From contig QBVC01000010.1 of the NCBI GenBank assembly GCA_003058495.1, positions 60,806 through 124,805 of the forward strand: a DNA stretch of 64,000 nt, given 5' to 3'. The translations under genes and the position numbers were made by a program. A model generated the notes under the pieces. It had not been told where the DNA came from and did not search any database. It saw nothing but the letters and a program-made list of their open reading frames with translations. The DNA is from a gamma proteobacterium symbiont of Ctena orbiculata (lineage in GTDB: Bacteria > Pseudomonadota > Gammaproteobacteria > Chromatiales > Chromatiaceae). Below, piece after piece: positions 45,373 to 53,200 of this stretch (position 1 is the stretch's first letter; each line of letters starts with the position of its first letter).

Positions 45373-46338
45373 ATGATCGAAACGGCCCATCTCCTACAAC
45401 CAACCAGTTTCCCTCCCCTCACCAGGGACAGACTTGAGACCCTGCAGGTCAATCTCGGCTTCCGCTGCAACCTCTCCTGCGTCCACTGTCATGTCAACGC
45501 AGGGCCGAAAAGAAGGGAGGAGATGGATAGGGAGACGGCGGAGGATGTGTTGACCTTTCTCCAGCGCCACCGGCTGAAACGGCTCGACCTCACCGGCGGC
45601 GCTCCGGAGCTGAACGCCAATTTTCGCTATCTGGTGACCCGGGCCAGGGCCATCGGGGTGGATGTCGTCGACCGCAGCAATCTGGTCATCCTGCTGGAAG
45701 AGGGGCAGGGTGATCTGGCCGATTTTCTTGCCGGGCAGGGGGTTGAGATCGTCGCTTCCCTGCCTTGCTATCTGGAGGAGAATGTGGACCAGCAGCGCGG
45801 CAAGGGGAGTTACGCCCAGAGTATAGATGCACTGCTCAAGCTGAACAGATTGGGTTACGGCATGCCTGGGAGCGGTCTCCACCTCAATCTTGTCTACAAT
45901 CCATTGGGACCCAGTCTGCCGCCTCCCCAGGGTCCCCTCGAGGCGGAGTATCGCAAGCAGTTGCATGAGCGCCACGGGATACATTTCAATCAGCTGTTGA
46001 CCATTGCCAACATGCCGATTCAGCGTTTCGGCAGCTACCTGCACTCAAAGGGTGAATTCGACAACTACCTGCGACTGCTGCGGGAGGCCTATCAGCCCTG
46101 CAATCTCGAAAATGTCATGTGCCGTACCCTGTTGAGCGTCGATTGGCGCGGTTATCTCTATGACTGCGACTTCAACCAGATGCTGAGGATCCACCTGAGA
46201 ACGGAGAACCTGGTGCGACCGCGTCTGCGCGATCTCATCGACACCGATCTGAGCGGCCTGCAGATCCAGGTTGCGGAGCACTGTTACGGCTGTACCGCCG
46301 GTCAGGGCAGCAGCTGCGGCGGCGCATTGAACGACTAG
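45373..46338 (+). CDS. arsS: arsenosugar biosynthesis radical SAM protein ArsS
   Basis: The enzyme binds a 4Fe-4S cluster and S-adenosylmethionine and, in the known pathway, attaches the 5'-deoxyadenosyl group to dimethylarsenite. From the ATG at 45373 it has 321 residues. The radical SAM cysteines are C32, C36 and C39 (CNLSCVHC). The rest carries LTGGAPELN, and a C-terminal DUF3641-like region with HCYGCTAGQGSSCGG, typical of ArsS. Two transferase genes of the same pathway family follow. Confidence 0.9.
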   Translation: MIETAHLLQPTSFPPLTRDRLETLQVNLGFRCNLSCVHCHVNAGPKRREEMDRETAEDVLTFLQRHRLKRLDLTGGAPELNANFRYLVTRARAIGVDVVDRSNLVILLEEGQGDLADFLAGQGVEIVASLPCYLEENVDQQRGKGSYAQSIDALLKLNRLGYGMPGSGLHLNLVYNPLGPSLPPPQGPLEAEYRKQLHERHGIHFNQLLTIANMPIQRFGSYLHSKGEFDNYLRLLREAYQPCNLENVMCRTLLSVDWRGYLYDCDFNQMLRIHLRTENLVRPRLRDLIDTDLSGLQIQVAEHCYGCTAGQGSSCGGALND

Positions 46339-46358
46339 CCGTCGGGCAGAGGCGCTTC

Positions 46359-47072
46359 GTGGCATCCGCGCAACCAAACCATGACGGGATAAGGCTCAGT
46401 ATCATTGTGCCCTGCCTGAATGAGGGGCCGACGCTCGGGCGCTGCCTGCGGGATCTGCAGCCATTGCGCTGCGCGGGCCATGAATTGATTCTTGTGGACG
46501 GCGGCAGCGAGCAGGCGTTGATCGACAATAGCGCGATCTATGTGGATATGCTCCTGCACAGCCCCCCTGGCCGTGCCCGGCAGATGAACTACGGCGCCAA
46601 GAGGGCATCCGGCGATGTCTATTGGTTTCTCCATGCCGATAGCCGCCTCAGTGAAGGCATGGATAGGGCCATTATGTCGGCTGCAGGGTCAGCGGGTTTC
46701 TGGGGGCGCTTCGATGTCAGGTTGAGCGGCGCCCATCCCCTGTTTCGGGTCATCGAAAGGATGATGAATTGGCGCTCCCGTATCAGCGGTATCGCGACGG
46801 GGGATCAGGGTATCTTCGTTGAGCGCCGGTTGTTTGATCAGGTGGGGGGATTTCCCCAGCAGCCGCTGATGGAGGATATAGAGATCAGTCGACGCCTGAA
46901 GCGGTTGCGCCATCCGCTCTCTCTGCCCGGCCCCCTGGAGACCTCGAGCAGGCGCTGGGAGTCACAAGGGATAATCCGCACCATTCTGCTGATGTGGATG
47001 CTGCGCCTCGCCTATTGGGTTGGGGTGAGTCCGCGCCATCTCGCCAGACTCTACGCCCCGGGTGTGGGCTGA
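46359..47072 (+). CDS. arsenosugar-family glycosyltransferase (TIGR04283 type)
   Basis: The 237-residue GT2-fold enzyme begins at a GTG with an AGAGG upstream. Marks are LSIIVPCLNEGPTLGRCLRDL, ILVDGGSE, GRARQMNYGAKRASGDVYWFLHAD (DxD-like HAD) and MEDIEISRRLKR. It is usually found with ArsS and the TIGR04282 protein. The sugar donor is not known. It lies 20 bases after arsS. Confidence 0.88.
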   Translation: MASAQPNHDGIRLSIIVPCLNEGPTLGRCLRDLQPLRCAGHELILVDGGSEQALIDNSAIYVDMLLHSPPGRARQMNYGAKRASGDVYWFLHADSRLSEGMDRAIMSAAGSAGFWGRFDVRLSGAHPLFRVIERMMNWRSRISGIATGDQGIFVERRLFDQVGGFPQQPLMEDIEISRRLKRLRHPLSLPGPLETSSRRWESQGIIRTILLMWMLRLAYWVGVSPRHLARLYAPGVG

Positions 47073-47079
47073 GCGAACC

Positions 47080-47706
47080 ATGCGGCAGTGCGCGGTCCTG
47101 ATATTTGCCAAGGCGCCAGTCGAGGGATTGGTGAAGACACGCCTGATTCCCTCGATTGGCGAAGAGGCGGTTACCAGACTCTATACCAGGCTGCTGGTCC
47201 GCCTGGTCGACTGGATTCGCAGCCAGACACCCTACGCGGTGGAACTCTGGGTAACTCCGGACAGGGAGCATCCGCTATGGCCGCGACTCGCAGCCCGATA
47301 CGGTCTGTCTATTCAGCTGCAGCAGGGACAGGATCTCGGCGAGCGGATGGGCTCGGCAGCAGAGCTGGCCCTTGCGCGCCATCGCCATATCGCACTGCTG
47401 GGGGTGGATTGCCCGGTATTGGCCGCACGCCACCTGCATCAGGCCTTCGATTGGTTGAGCGCGGGGGATGATGCGGTTTTGGGTCCCGCCGAGGATGGCG
47501 GTTACGTCCTGCTTGGTTTGAATCGCTACCATCGGCGCCTTTTCGAGGGGCACAATTGGGGAAGCGGGGAGGTGGCCGCCTCGACCAGAGCGGTCCTGTC
47601 GGCGCTGGGTTGGCGCTGGCGGGAACTGCCTGAACTCTGGGATCTGGATCGACCGCAGGATCTGCAGCGGCTGCAGCTTGAATCACCGGGCCTTTGTCAG
47701 TGGTAG
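47080..47706 (+). CDS. arsenosugar-family transferase (TIGR04282 type)
   Basis: The 208-residue nucleotidyltransferase-like GT-A protein has the family N-terminus VLIFAKAPVEGLVKTRLIP, LLGVDCPVL (metal site), DDAVLGPAEDGGYVLLGL and GSGEVAASTRA. The ATG at 47080 is preferred to 47062 because the family starts there. It follows the previous gene by 7 bases. It is the last gene of the arsenosugar set in this window and converges with flgN. Confidence 0.88.
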   Translation: MRQCAVLIFAKAPVEGLVKTRLIPSIGEEAVTRLYTRLLVRLVDWIRSQTPYAVELWVTPDREHPLWPRLAARYGLSIQLQQGQDLGERMGSAAELALARHRHIALLGVDCPVLAARHLHQAFDWLSAGDDAVLGPAEDGGYVLLGLNRYHRRLFEGHNWGSGEVAASTRAVLSALGWRWRELPELWDLDRPQDLQRLQLESPGLCQW

Positions 47707-47716
47707 CAGGGGAGGG

Positions 47717-48202
47717 TCAGGCCTTTCCCAGAGACTTTGAGGTGGCGTTTGGTTTCGCTTCACCGCCGCGGCCGTAGGTCTTGTCACCCTGGCTGAGGCC
47801 TTTGAGGATCTCCAGTGTCTGGGAGACGTGGCGCTGATTGAGTTGCACCGCTCCGCCATTGACTTCATTCTGTCTACGACAGCTCTCCAGCAGGGTGGTG
47901 AAATGCACCCAGGCCTGCTGCAGTGCTTCCCCATTGGCGCAACCCTGGATGAACGCTTCCGTACCCTGCCTGTCGATGCCGAATCCCTGCCGCTCGAGGA
48001 AACGGTGATGGCTGGCGACCGCTGCCTCGACCCGTTGCAGCAGCGTCTTCTTCTCTTCTGACAGATCCTGCAGGGCCTGCGGTGATCCCTTCTGTAACAG
48101 CGCGTTCTCCTTGCGCAGCAGATCGTGGAGCTGCTGTGCCTGGGCGATCTCGTTTGTAAGGATGTCGTGAAAGGCCGCTGCGGCCTCGCTGGAGTGGTTC
48201 AT
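47717..48202 (-). CDS. flgN: flagellar chaperone FlgN
   Basis: FlgN escorts the hook-filament junction proteins FlgK and FlgL to the export gate. The 161-residue protein is helical, with EIAQAQQLHDLLRKENALLQKG near 15-35 and RVEAAVASHHRFLERQGF, as in FlgN. It lies 5 bases downstream of flgM, the usual pairing. Confidence 0.88.
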   Translation of the reverse strand: MNHSSEAAAAFHDILTNEIAQAQQLHDLLRKENALLQKGSPQALQDLSEEKKTLLQRVEAAVASHHRFLERQGFGIDRQGTEAFIQGCANGEALQQAWVHFTTLLESCRRQNEVNGGAVQLNQRHVSQTLEILKGLSQGDKTYGRGGEAKPNATSKSLGKA

Positions 48203-48207
48203 GGAGG

Positions 48208-48519
48208 TCAGGGGAGTGCAAGTTCCATTGCCAGCATCTTTTCTGCCGCCGTCTTTGGATCGATGGTGAAGCTGCCGGTTGCCAGCGCATTCTGTACCGC
48301 CTCGACCTTCTGCCCATCGACGATGGGCATCTGGGCGATGCGTGCCTCCAACTCCAACAGCTTGCCGGCGGAACCGGTCATGTCGAAGCGGTCCTTGCGG
48401 GTGGAGATTGTCGATGTCGCGGAGCGTTTGCCCCCGGGCAGTCCAGAGCGTGTCACCAGACCGCTGTCTCCCGTACCTTTCAGGTTACTGCTGGAGAGAC
48501 TATTGATTTCAACGGCCAT
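48208..48519 (-). CDS. flgM: anti-sigma-28 factor FlgM
   Basis: FlgM holds sigma-28 (FliA) until the hook is complete and is then exported. The 103 residues show the disordered Ser/Gly/Lys N-terminus and the conserved C-terminal helices: LEARIAQMPIVDGQKVEAVQNALATGSF and IDPKTAAEKMLAMELAL. A sigma-28 promoter lies just upstream, giving the usual self-limiting circuit. Confidence 0.92.
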   Translation of the reverse strand: MAVEINSLSSSNLKGTGDSGLVTRSGLPGGKRSATSTISTRKDRFDMTGSAGKLLELEARIAQMPIVDGQKVEAVQNALATGSFTIDPKTAAEKMLAMELALP

Positions 48520-48552
48520 GGCTAATCCTCGCTTGCTTGCTACTTATCTATG

Positions 48553-48579
48553 ATATCGACTCAGGAGACGCTTACTTTA
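48553..48579 (-). promoter_or_regulatory. sigma-28 promoter of flgM
   Basis: On the minus strand TAAAGTAA, 11 bases, then GTCGATAT. This matches the sigma-28 consensus (TAAAGTTT-N11-GCCGATAA) at 12 of 16 positions with exact spacing. The start of transcription would be near 48546, about 27 bases before flgM. Confidence 0.65.
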
Positions 48580-48649
48580 GCCCTCTGCCACCCGGGCGGT
48601 GAGCTGGATTCCGCCGATTTTCCACCTGGTTTTCATTCGCTGTCGGGAC

Positions 48650-49360
48650 TCAGTCTACCCTCACCAGGCCCTCGGATACCACGCGCGCCTGGAGTTTCTT
48701 GTTTGATTTTACATTCACCACCGGTATCAAATCACCGGGATTGCCGTTTTTCATCGCCTTGCCCTGCATCCGCACCTCGATTGATCCCGTGGCGGCCACA
48801 ATGGTTACCTGTTCTCCCCGCTTGATGGTCTTTTGCACCACCAACAGGGAGGGGGTAACGGCCTTGCCCCTGGCGAGCCTGCGTTTCACCGTCCGGCCGA
48901 CGACCTCGTCGATCGATTCATAATAGCCTCTCAAGAGGCGGGTGGTATCCATGGTCTCCAGTGCGACATCGGCGCGGGTGATCGCCTGACCCCGCGCAAG
49001 GTCGCGGATTGCGCTAACCACAGGTATCTCGAGCGCTACCCTGGCGGAGACGTAGATCGACCAAGGCGCCGGGGTCTCGCAGCGGATACCGACCGATGTC
49101 CGCCCCATCTTGCTGCCTCCGGGTGGGCTGAAGGCCTGAAGTGGGGTGTCGCACTGCCTCAACTTGAGACGGTGGTCCAGGGGGGTTACGTCGATCTTTG
49201 CCCGGCTGTTGCCATTCGCTACCGTCTGCAGTAGATACCCCTCGACGGCCTCGATGATGGCGGCGTGGGAGTGACTCTCCTCATTTCCGGCAGCAGCGCC
49301 CAGGGCAGCCGAGAGCAGAAGCAGCGCGAGCAGGGACCTGACTATGGTTCGTGGATGCAT
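48650..49360 (-). CDS. flgA: flagellar P-ring assembly chaperone FlgA
   Basis: FlgA is a periplasmic chaperone for P-ring (FlgI) assembly. The 236-residue protein has a signal peptide (ALLLLSAALGAAAG) and the SAF-like C-terminal domain: ARGQAITRADVALETMDT, VGRTVKRRLARGKAVTPSLL, and GDLIPVVNVKSNKKLQARVV at the end. A sigma-54 promoter lies 38-53 bases upstream. cheV is divergent. Confidence 0.93.
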   Translation of the reverse strand: MHPRTIVRSLLALLLLSAALGAAAGNEESHSHAAIIEAVEGYLLQTVANGNSRAKIDVTPLDHRLKLRQCDTPLQAFSPPGGSKMGRTSVGIRCETPAPWSIYVSARVALEIPVVSAIRDLARGQAITRADVALETMDTTRLLRGYYESIDEVVGRTVKRRLARGKAVTPSLLVVQKTIKRGEQVTIVAATGSIEVRMQGKAMKNGNPGDLIPVVNVKSNKKLQARVVSEGLVRVD

Positions 49361-49397
49361 TGTATTGAGATCGTCTCCGTTAACTGCCTAAATAATA

Positions 49398-49413
49398 TGC
49401 AATCACCATGCCG
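49398..49413 (-). promoter_or_regulatory. sigma-54 promoter of flgA
   Basis: On the minus strand CGGCAT-GGTGA-TTGCA: GG and GC are 10 bases apart, as required, and the TTGCA half is perfect. Transcription would start near 49387, about 27 bases before flgA. Confidence 0.6.
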
Positions 49414-49586
49414 GAAAGCCTTCATGGCCTGATGGGCGCCCCGCGAAGACCGGGCCTCGATTAGACAAACGTTGCAAAACAGAGGCTTATTTTGGCATTT
49501 CCGGCGCCTTCCGGACCTGTTCCGGGGCCTGCTCCCCTGCGTCGCGGTAATCCTCTATTTCTCAGCCGCTTAACGGGTTGGCCGGC

Positions 49587-49613
49587 TAAAGGTCGCTCGC
49601 TTCAAGCCGCCAT
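49587..49613 (+). promoter_or_regulatory. candidate sigma-28 promoter of cheV
   Basis: TAAAGGTC, 11 bases, then GCCGCCAT matches sigma-28 at 11 of 16 positions with exact spacing. It is 44 bases before the cheV ATG. Confidence 0.45.
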
Positions 49614-49656
49614 ACTCTATGTAACAGGCTTCTCAATCCATACGGGGTGTAAAACC

Positions 49657-50580
49657 ATGGCTAGCGTCCTCGACAGTGTCGATCTGCGAACCAAACTGGC
49701 TGGGCAGAATCGACTCGAATTGCTGCTTTTTCGCTTGCAGGGACGACAGATTTTTGGCATCAACGTGTTCAAGGTAAAAGAGGTCGTGCAGTGTCCCCAT
49801 CTCACTGAACTGCCGGGTTCGAATCCGGTGATACGGGGCGTGGCCTCTCTCAGGGGCAACAATATTCCGGTGATGGATCTGAGTAATGCCATCGGCGGCC
49901 CCCGCATGGAGAGGGCGACGGACTATTTCATCATCATAACCGAATACAATCGTCGACTGCTCGCCTTTCTCGTGGCCAGCGTGGAGCGCATCGTCAATAC
50001 CCATTGGGAGGATATCCTGCCCCCGCCCACAGCGCTGGGACGCAGCAGTTACATGACGGCGGTCACCGAAATCGAAGGTGAGCTGGTCGAAATCATCGAT
50101 GTCGAGAAGGTGCTGAGCGAGGTTCTGGGTGTCGATGAGGAGCTGAAGCAGCCGGTGGAGGAGACCGGAGCCGACTTGAACAAATATAAGATCCTGGTTG
50201 TCGACGATTCAATGGTGGCCCGCAATCAGATCAAGAAGGTTTTGCATGAAATCGGTGTGGAGACGATTGTTGCAAAAGATGGTAGCGAGGCGTTGAAACT
50301 CCTGCTTGAGTGGACCGAAGAGGGCAGGCCGAGCGAATGGCTGGCAATGGTGATATCCGATATCGAAATGCCGAAGCTGGACGGCTATTCCCTGGTGACT
50401 GCGATAAGGGAGAATCCTAAACTGTCAGACCTGTATGTCATCCTGCACTCTTCATTGAGTGGTGTTTTCAATGAAAGCATGGTGAAGAAGGTGGGAGCCA
50501 ACCATTTTCTCGCCAAATTCATGCCGGACGAACTGGTTGGCCGGGTCACCGAACGCCTGAAACGGCTTGCAGAAGTGTGA
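49657..50580 (+). CDS. cheV: chemotaxis coupling protein CheV
   Basis: CheV couples chemoreceptors to CheA and has its own receiver domain. From the ATG at 49657, after a GGGGTG ribosome-binding stretch, it has 307 residues. The CheW-like domain (about 20-160) has GINVFKVKEVVQ and the VIDVEK region; the receiver (about 180-305) has VVDDSMVARNQI, the phospho-acceptor Asp in VISDIEMPKLDG, and a conserved Lys in the last strand. Upstream in-frame residues (from 49492) do not belong to the family. cheR follows after 34 bases. Confidence 0.93.
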   Translation: MASVLDSVDLRTKLAGQNRLELLLFRLQGRQIFGINVFKVKEVVQCPHLTELPGSNPVIRGVASLRGNNIPVMDLSNAIGGPRMERATDYFIIITEYNRRLLAFLVASVERIVNTHWEDILPPPTALGRSSYMTAVTEIEGELVEIIDVEKVLSEVLGVDEELKQPVEETGADLNKYKILVVDDSMVARNQIKKVLHEIGVETIVAKDGSEALKLLLEWTEEGRPSEWLAMVISDIEMPKLDGYSLVTAIRENPKLSDLYVILHSSLSGVFNESMVKKVGANHFLAKFMPDELVGRVTERLKRLAEV

Positions 50581-50614
50581 TAGCTGAAAAATAAAACAAC
50601 CCAAAAATTTAAGT

Positions 50615-51448
50615 ATGTACCATCGGTCAGCCAAGATAACACCGGCGGAGTATGAGTCGTTCAAGGCTTTTCTGCAGCAGGCATGCGGTATTCTGCTCGG
50701 TAACGGCAAGGAGTACCTGGTCTCCAGCAGGCTCAACAAGATCATGCAGGATGCCCAGGTCGAGTCTTTGGGCGCGTTGTTGAAACTGCTTCATTCCGCC
50801 GCCCATTCGCGCCTCAAGGTCAAGGTCATCGACGCCATGACCACCAACGAAACCTTCTGGTTTCGGGACATCGGCCACTATATCCTGCTCAAGGAGACGA
50901 TTCTTCCCGATCTGAATCTGCAGCGTGGCAGCGCGATTCGCATCTGGTCAGCCGCCTGCTCGAGTGGCCAGGAACCCTACAACATCAGCATGATCGCGGA
51001 AGAGTACAAGCTGATAAAGGCCGCGGCCAGACCGGTGCAGATTATCGCCACGGACATCTCCAGCAAGATGCTCGAGGAGGCGCGGGCGGGCATCTACTGC
51101 GGCCTCTCTGTCGAGAGGGGCCTCACCCAGGAGCAGAGAAGAAGGTTTTTCGTGCCGAAGGAGCGCTGCCTGGAAGTGAGGCAGGAGATCAAGCACCGGG
51201 TCAGCTTCAGTTCCTTGAATCTGGCCGGAAGCTATCATGGCCTGGGCAAGTTTGACGTGATTTTCTGCCGCAACGTGCTGATCTATTTCTCCAATGAACT
51301 GAAACGGGATATCGTCGACCGCATGGCCAATGCGCTCAATCCCGGTGGTTACCTCTTCCTGGGCTCCACTGAGTCGATCAATCAGTTGACCGACCGATTC
51401 GAGATGAAGGTTGGCCATGGCGGGATCTCCTATCGCCTCAAATCGTGA
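50615..51448 (+). CDS. cheR: chemoreceptor methyltransferase CheR
   Basis: CheR methylates glutamates on chemoreceptors with S-adenosylmethionine. The 277-residue protein has the N-terminal helical CheR domain (CGILLGNGKEYLVSSRL) and the SAM-binding methyltransferase domain: IRIWSAACSSGQEPYNISM (about 108-126), IIATDIS, FDVIFCRNVLIYF and PGGYLFLGSTES. There is no clear tetratricopeptide extension. It is placed between cheV and flgB, as in pseudomonads. Confidence 0.95.
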   Translation: MYHRSAKITPAEYESFKAFLQQACGILLGNGKEYLVSSRLNKIMQDAQVESLGALLKLLHSAAHSRLKVKVIDAMTTNETFWFRDIGHYILLKETILPDLNLQRGSAIRIWSAACSSGQEPYNISMIAEEYKLIKAAARPVQIIATDISSKMLEEARAGIYCGLSVERGLTQEQRRRFFVPKERCLEVRQEIKHRVSFSSLNLAGSYHGLGKFDVIFCRNVLIYFSNELKRDIVDRMANALNPGGYLFLGSTESINQLTDRFEMKVGHGGISYRLKS

Positions 51449-51594
51449 ACGGCAAAGCTTGCCGTAACGCGGCAGCGGATTGCCGGAACCCCCTCGCCAA
51501 GCCGCCGATCCGATCCGGGCATAAGGCAGCCTGGATTCCGCCAGCCAGGACAATTACATGATATTCCCCGGTTAATCGCCCCCTTCGACGGTGT

Positions 51595-51610
51595 TGGCAT
51601 ACTCCCTGCA
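51595..51610 (+). promoter_or_regulatory. sigma-54 promoter of flgB operon
   Basis: TGGCAT-ACTCC-CTGCA fits the sigma-54 pattern (TGGCAC-N5-TTGCA) with correct GG/GC spacing. Transcription would start near 51622, 25 bases before the flgB ATG. Confidence 0.7.
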
Positions 51611-51646
51611 TTGTTGCAATTGCAAGAGAAGCCTGTGGAGCCATCG

Positions 51647-52036
51647 ATGAACCTCGACAATCTGTTTGGAATACATGAAAAGGCGCTGGTGCTGCGTTCA
51701 CAGCGGGCCGAGGTGCTCGCCGCGAATCTCGCCAATGCCGATACCCCCGGCTACAAGGCCAGGGATTTCGACTTCAATGCAGTGCTGAAGAGTGAAATGG
51801 AGAGCTCCTCGCGAATGATGACCACCGACAGCCGGCATATTCAGGCCGAATCGGGCCCGGTGCCACCGTCGCAACTGCTCTATCGCGTCCCCAGCCAGCC
51901 CTCCCTGGACGGCAACACGGTGGATACCGAGCGGGAGCATGTGTCGTTCAGCACCAATGCGGTCGAGTATCAGGCAAGTCTCAGCTTCATCAACAGCAAG
52001 ATCAGTGGCATACGCAAAGCGTTGAAGGGTGAATAA
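51647..52036 (+). CDS. flgB: flagellar basal-body rod protein FlgB
   Basis: FlgB is a proximal rod subunit exported by the flagellar type III system. From the ATG at 51647, with GGAG 6 bases upstream, it has 129 residues. The rod signature AANLANADTPGYKARDFDF lies near residues 28-46 and the conserved C-terminus EYQASLSFINSKISGIRKAL follows. The open frame starts earlier at 51611 inside the sigma-54 promoter. flgC begins 2 bases after its stop. Confidence 0.95.
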   Translation: MNLDNLFGIHEKALVLRSQRAEVLAANLANADTPGYKARDFDFNAVLKSEMESSSRMMTTDSRHIQAESGPVPPSQLLYRVPSQPSLDGNTVDTEREHVSFSTNAVEYQASLSFINSKISGIRKALKGE

Positions 52037-52038
52037 CG

Positions 52039-52452
52039 ATGTCTCTATTCCAGATCTTTGATACCGCCGCATCGGGTATGAGCGCACAGAGTCTGCGTCT
52101 CAATCTGGTCTCCAGCAACATGGCGAACGCCGACGCGGTGAGCAGCAGCATCGAGCAGACCTATCGCGCCAGGCAGCCGGTATTCAAGACCCTGCTGGAT
52201 CAGACCAATCCCGATGCGGCATCCACAGGGGTGCGCATGGCGGGGGTCGTGGAAAGCCAGGCGCCGTTGATCCAGGAGTTTGCTCCTGAACACCCTCTAG
52301 CCAATGAGGAGGGTTATATCTTTCGTCCCAATGTGAACATGGTGGAAGAGATGGCGAACATGCTCTCCGCCTCGCGCTCCTATCAGGGTAATGTGGAGGT
52401 GGCCAATTCCGCCAAACAGTTGCTGCTCGCGACCCTGCGTATGGGCCAGTAA
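52039..52452 (+). CDS. flgC: flagellar basal-body rod protein FlgC
   Basis: FlgC is a proximal rod subunit. The 137-residue protein begins with FQIFDTAASGMSAQSLRL and the rod motif VSSNMANADA, and ends with NVNMVEEMANMLSASRSYQGNVEV, the expected coiled C-terminus. flgD follows after 10 bases. Confidence 0.95.
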   Translation: MSLFQIFDTAASGMSAQSLRLNLVSSNMANADAVSSSIEQTYRARQPVFKTLLDQTNPDAASTGVRMAGVVESQAPLIQEFAPEHPLANEEGYIFRPNVNMVEEMANMLSASRSYQGNVEVANSAKQLLLATLRMGQ

Positions 52453-52462
52453 GGAGATAGAC

Positions 52463-53140
52463 ATGACAGCCATTTCTAGCGGTTACGAACTCTACGAGGA
52501 TATCGGTCTTACCAACAACAGCCTCAACACGGAGCAGGAGCGCGGCAAGCTCGGGTTGGAGGAGTTTATGAACCTGCTGGTCACCGAGTTGACCCATCAG
52601 GACCCATTCAAGCCCATGGAAAATTCCGAAATGGCGACCCAGGTATCCCAGTTCGCCACGGTTTCCGGAATCGATGACCTGAATAACTCATTCAACGAAC
52701 TGCGCAGTGCCTTGACCTCCGACCAGGCCCTGCAGGCGGCAAACCTGGTGGGTCGCGATGTGCTGGTCGAGAGCAATATCGGCGCCCTGGCCACGGATCA
52801 GCCGCTGCAGGGCAGTGTCGTGCTGCCCTCATCGGCGAGCAATCTGCGGGTGATGATCACCAGCCAGAGCGGCGAACTGGTGCGCGAGCTGGAGCTCGGT
52901 ACCCATGAGGCCGGAGAGGTCGCCTTCAGCTGGGACGGCTACGACGATGCCGGCCACTATGTGGGTGACGGACTCTACCAGGTGAGCGCGATTGCGAATG
53001 TGGACGATGCCGAGATGGCGCCCACGGTGCTGGTCTCCGCGGCGGTGGAGAGCGTCAACCTGGGCGGATCGGGAGGGATCGTTCTCAACCTCAGCGGCCT
53101 GGGACAGATCACCATGAACCAGGTGGCGCAGATTCAATAG
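52463..53140 (+). CDS. flgD: hook assembly scaffold protein FlgD
   Basis: FlgD caps the growing hook. From the ATG at 52463, which follows AAGGAG, it has 225 residues. The N-terminal FMNLLVTELTHQDPFKPMENSEM is the family hallmark. Then come a Tudor-like and Fn3-like region (VFSWDGYDDAGHYVGDGLY-type, about 155-175) and a short tail. The open frame starts at 52391 inside flgC and is not used. Confidence 0.94.
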   Translation: MTAISSGYELYEDIGLTNNSLNTEQERGKLGLEEFMNLLVTELTHQDPFKPMENSEMATQVSQFATVSGIDDLNNSFNELRSALTSDQALQAANLVGRDVLVESNIGALATDQPLQGSVVLPSSASNLRVMITSQSGELVRELELGTHEAGEVAFSWDGYDDAGHYVGDGLYQVSAIANVDDAEMAPTVLVSAAVESVNLGGSGGIVLNLSGLGQITMNQVAQIQ

Positions 53141-53150
53141 AACATCGGCT

Positions 53151-53169
53151 TCAATGCCCCGGGCATTGA
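53151..53169. promoter_or_regulatory. perfect 19-bp palindrome between flgD and flgE
   Basis: TCAATGCCCCGGGCATTGA is a perfect 9+1+9 palindrome in the 60-base gap between flgD and flgE, ending 31 bases before the flgE ATG. No T-run follows, so it is not a standard terminator. It could be a protein-binding site or an mRNA hairpin that sets the relative output of flgE. Confidence 0.5.
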
Positions 53170-53200
53170 CAGCCTATAGCGAAGAGACAGGAGAAAAGAG

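Noticed and set aside
49494..49510. Possible sigma-54 site (TTGGCATTTCCGGCGCC) upstream of cheV
   Set aside because: GG-N10-GC spacing is right, but the -12 half is poor and the leader would be long; the sigma-28 site at 49587 fits better.
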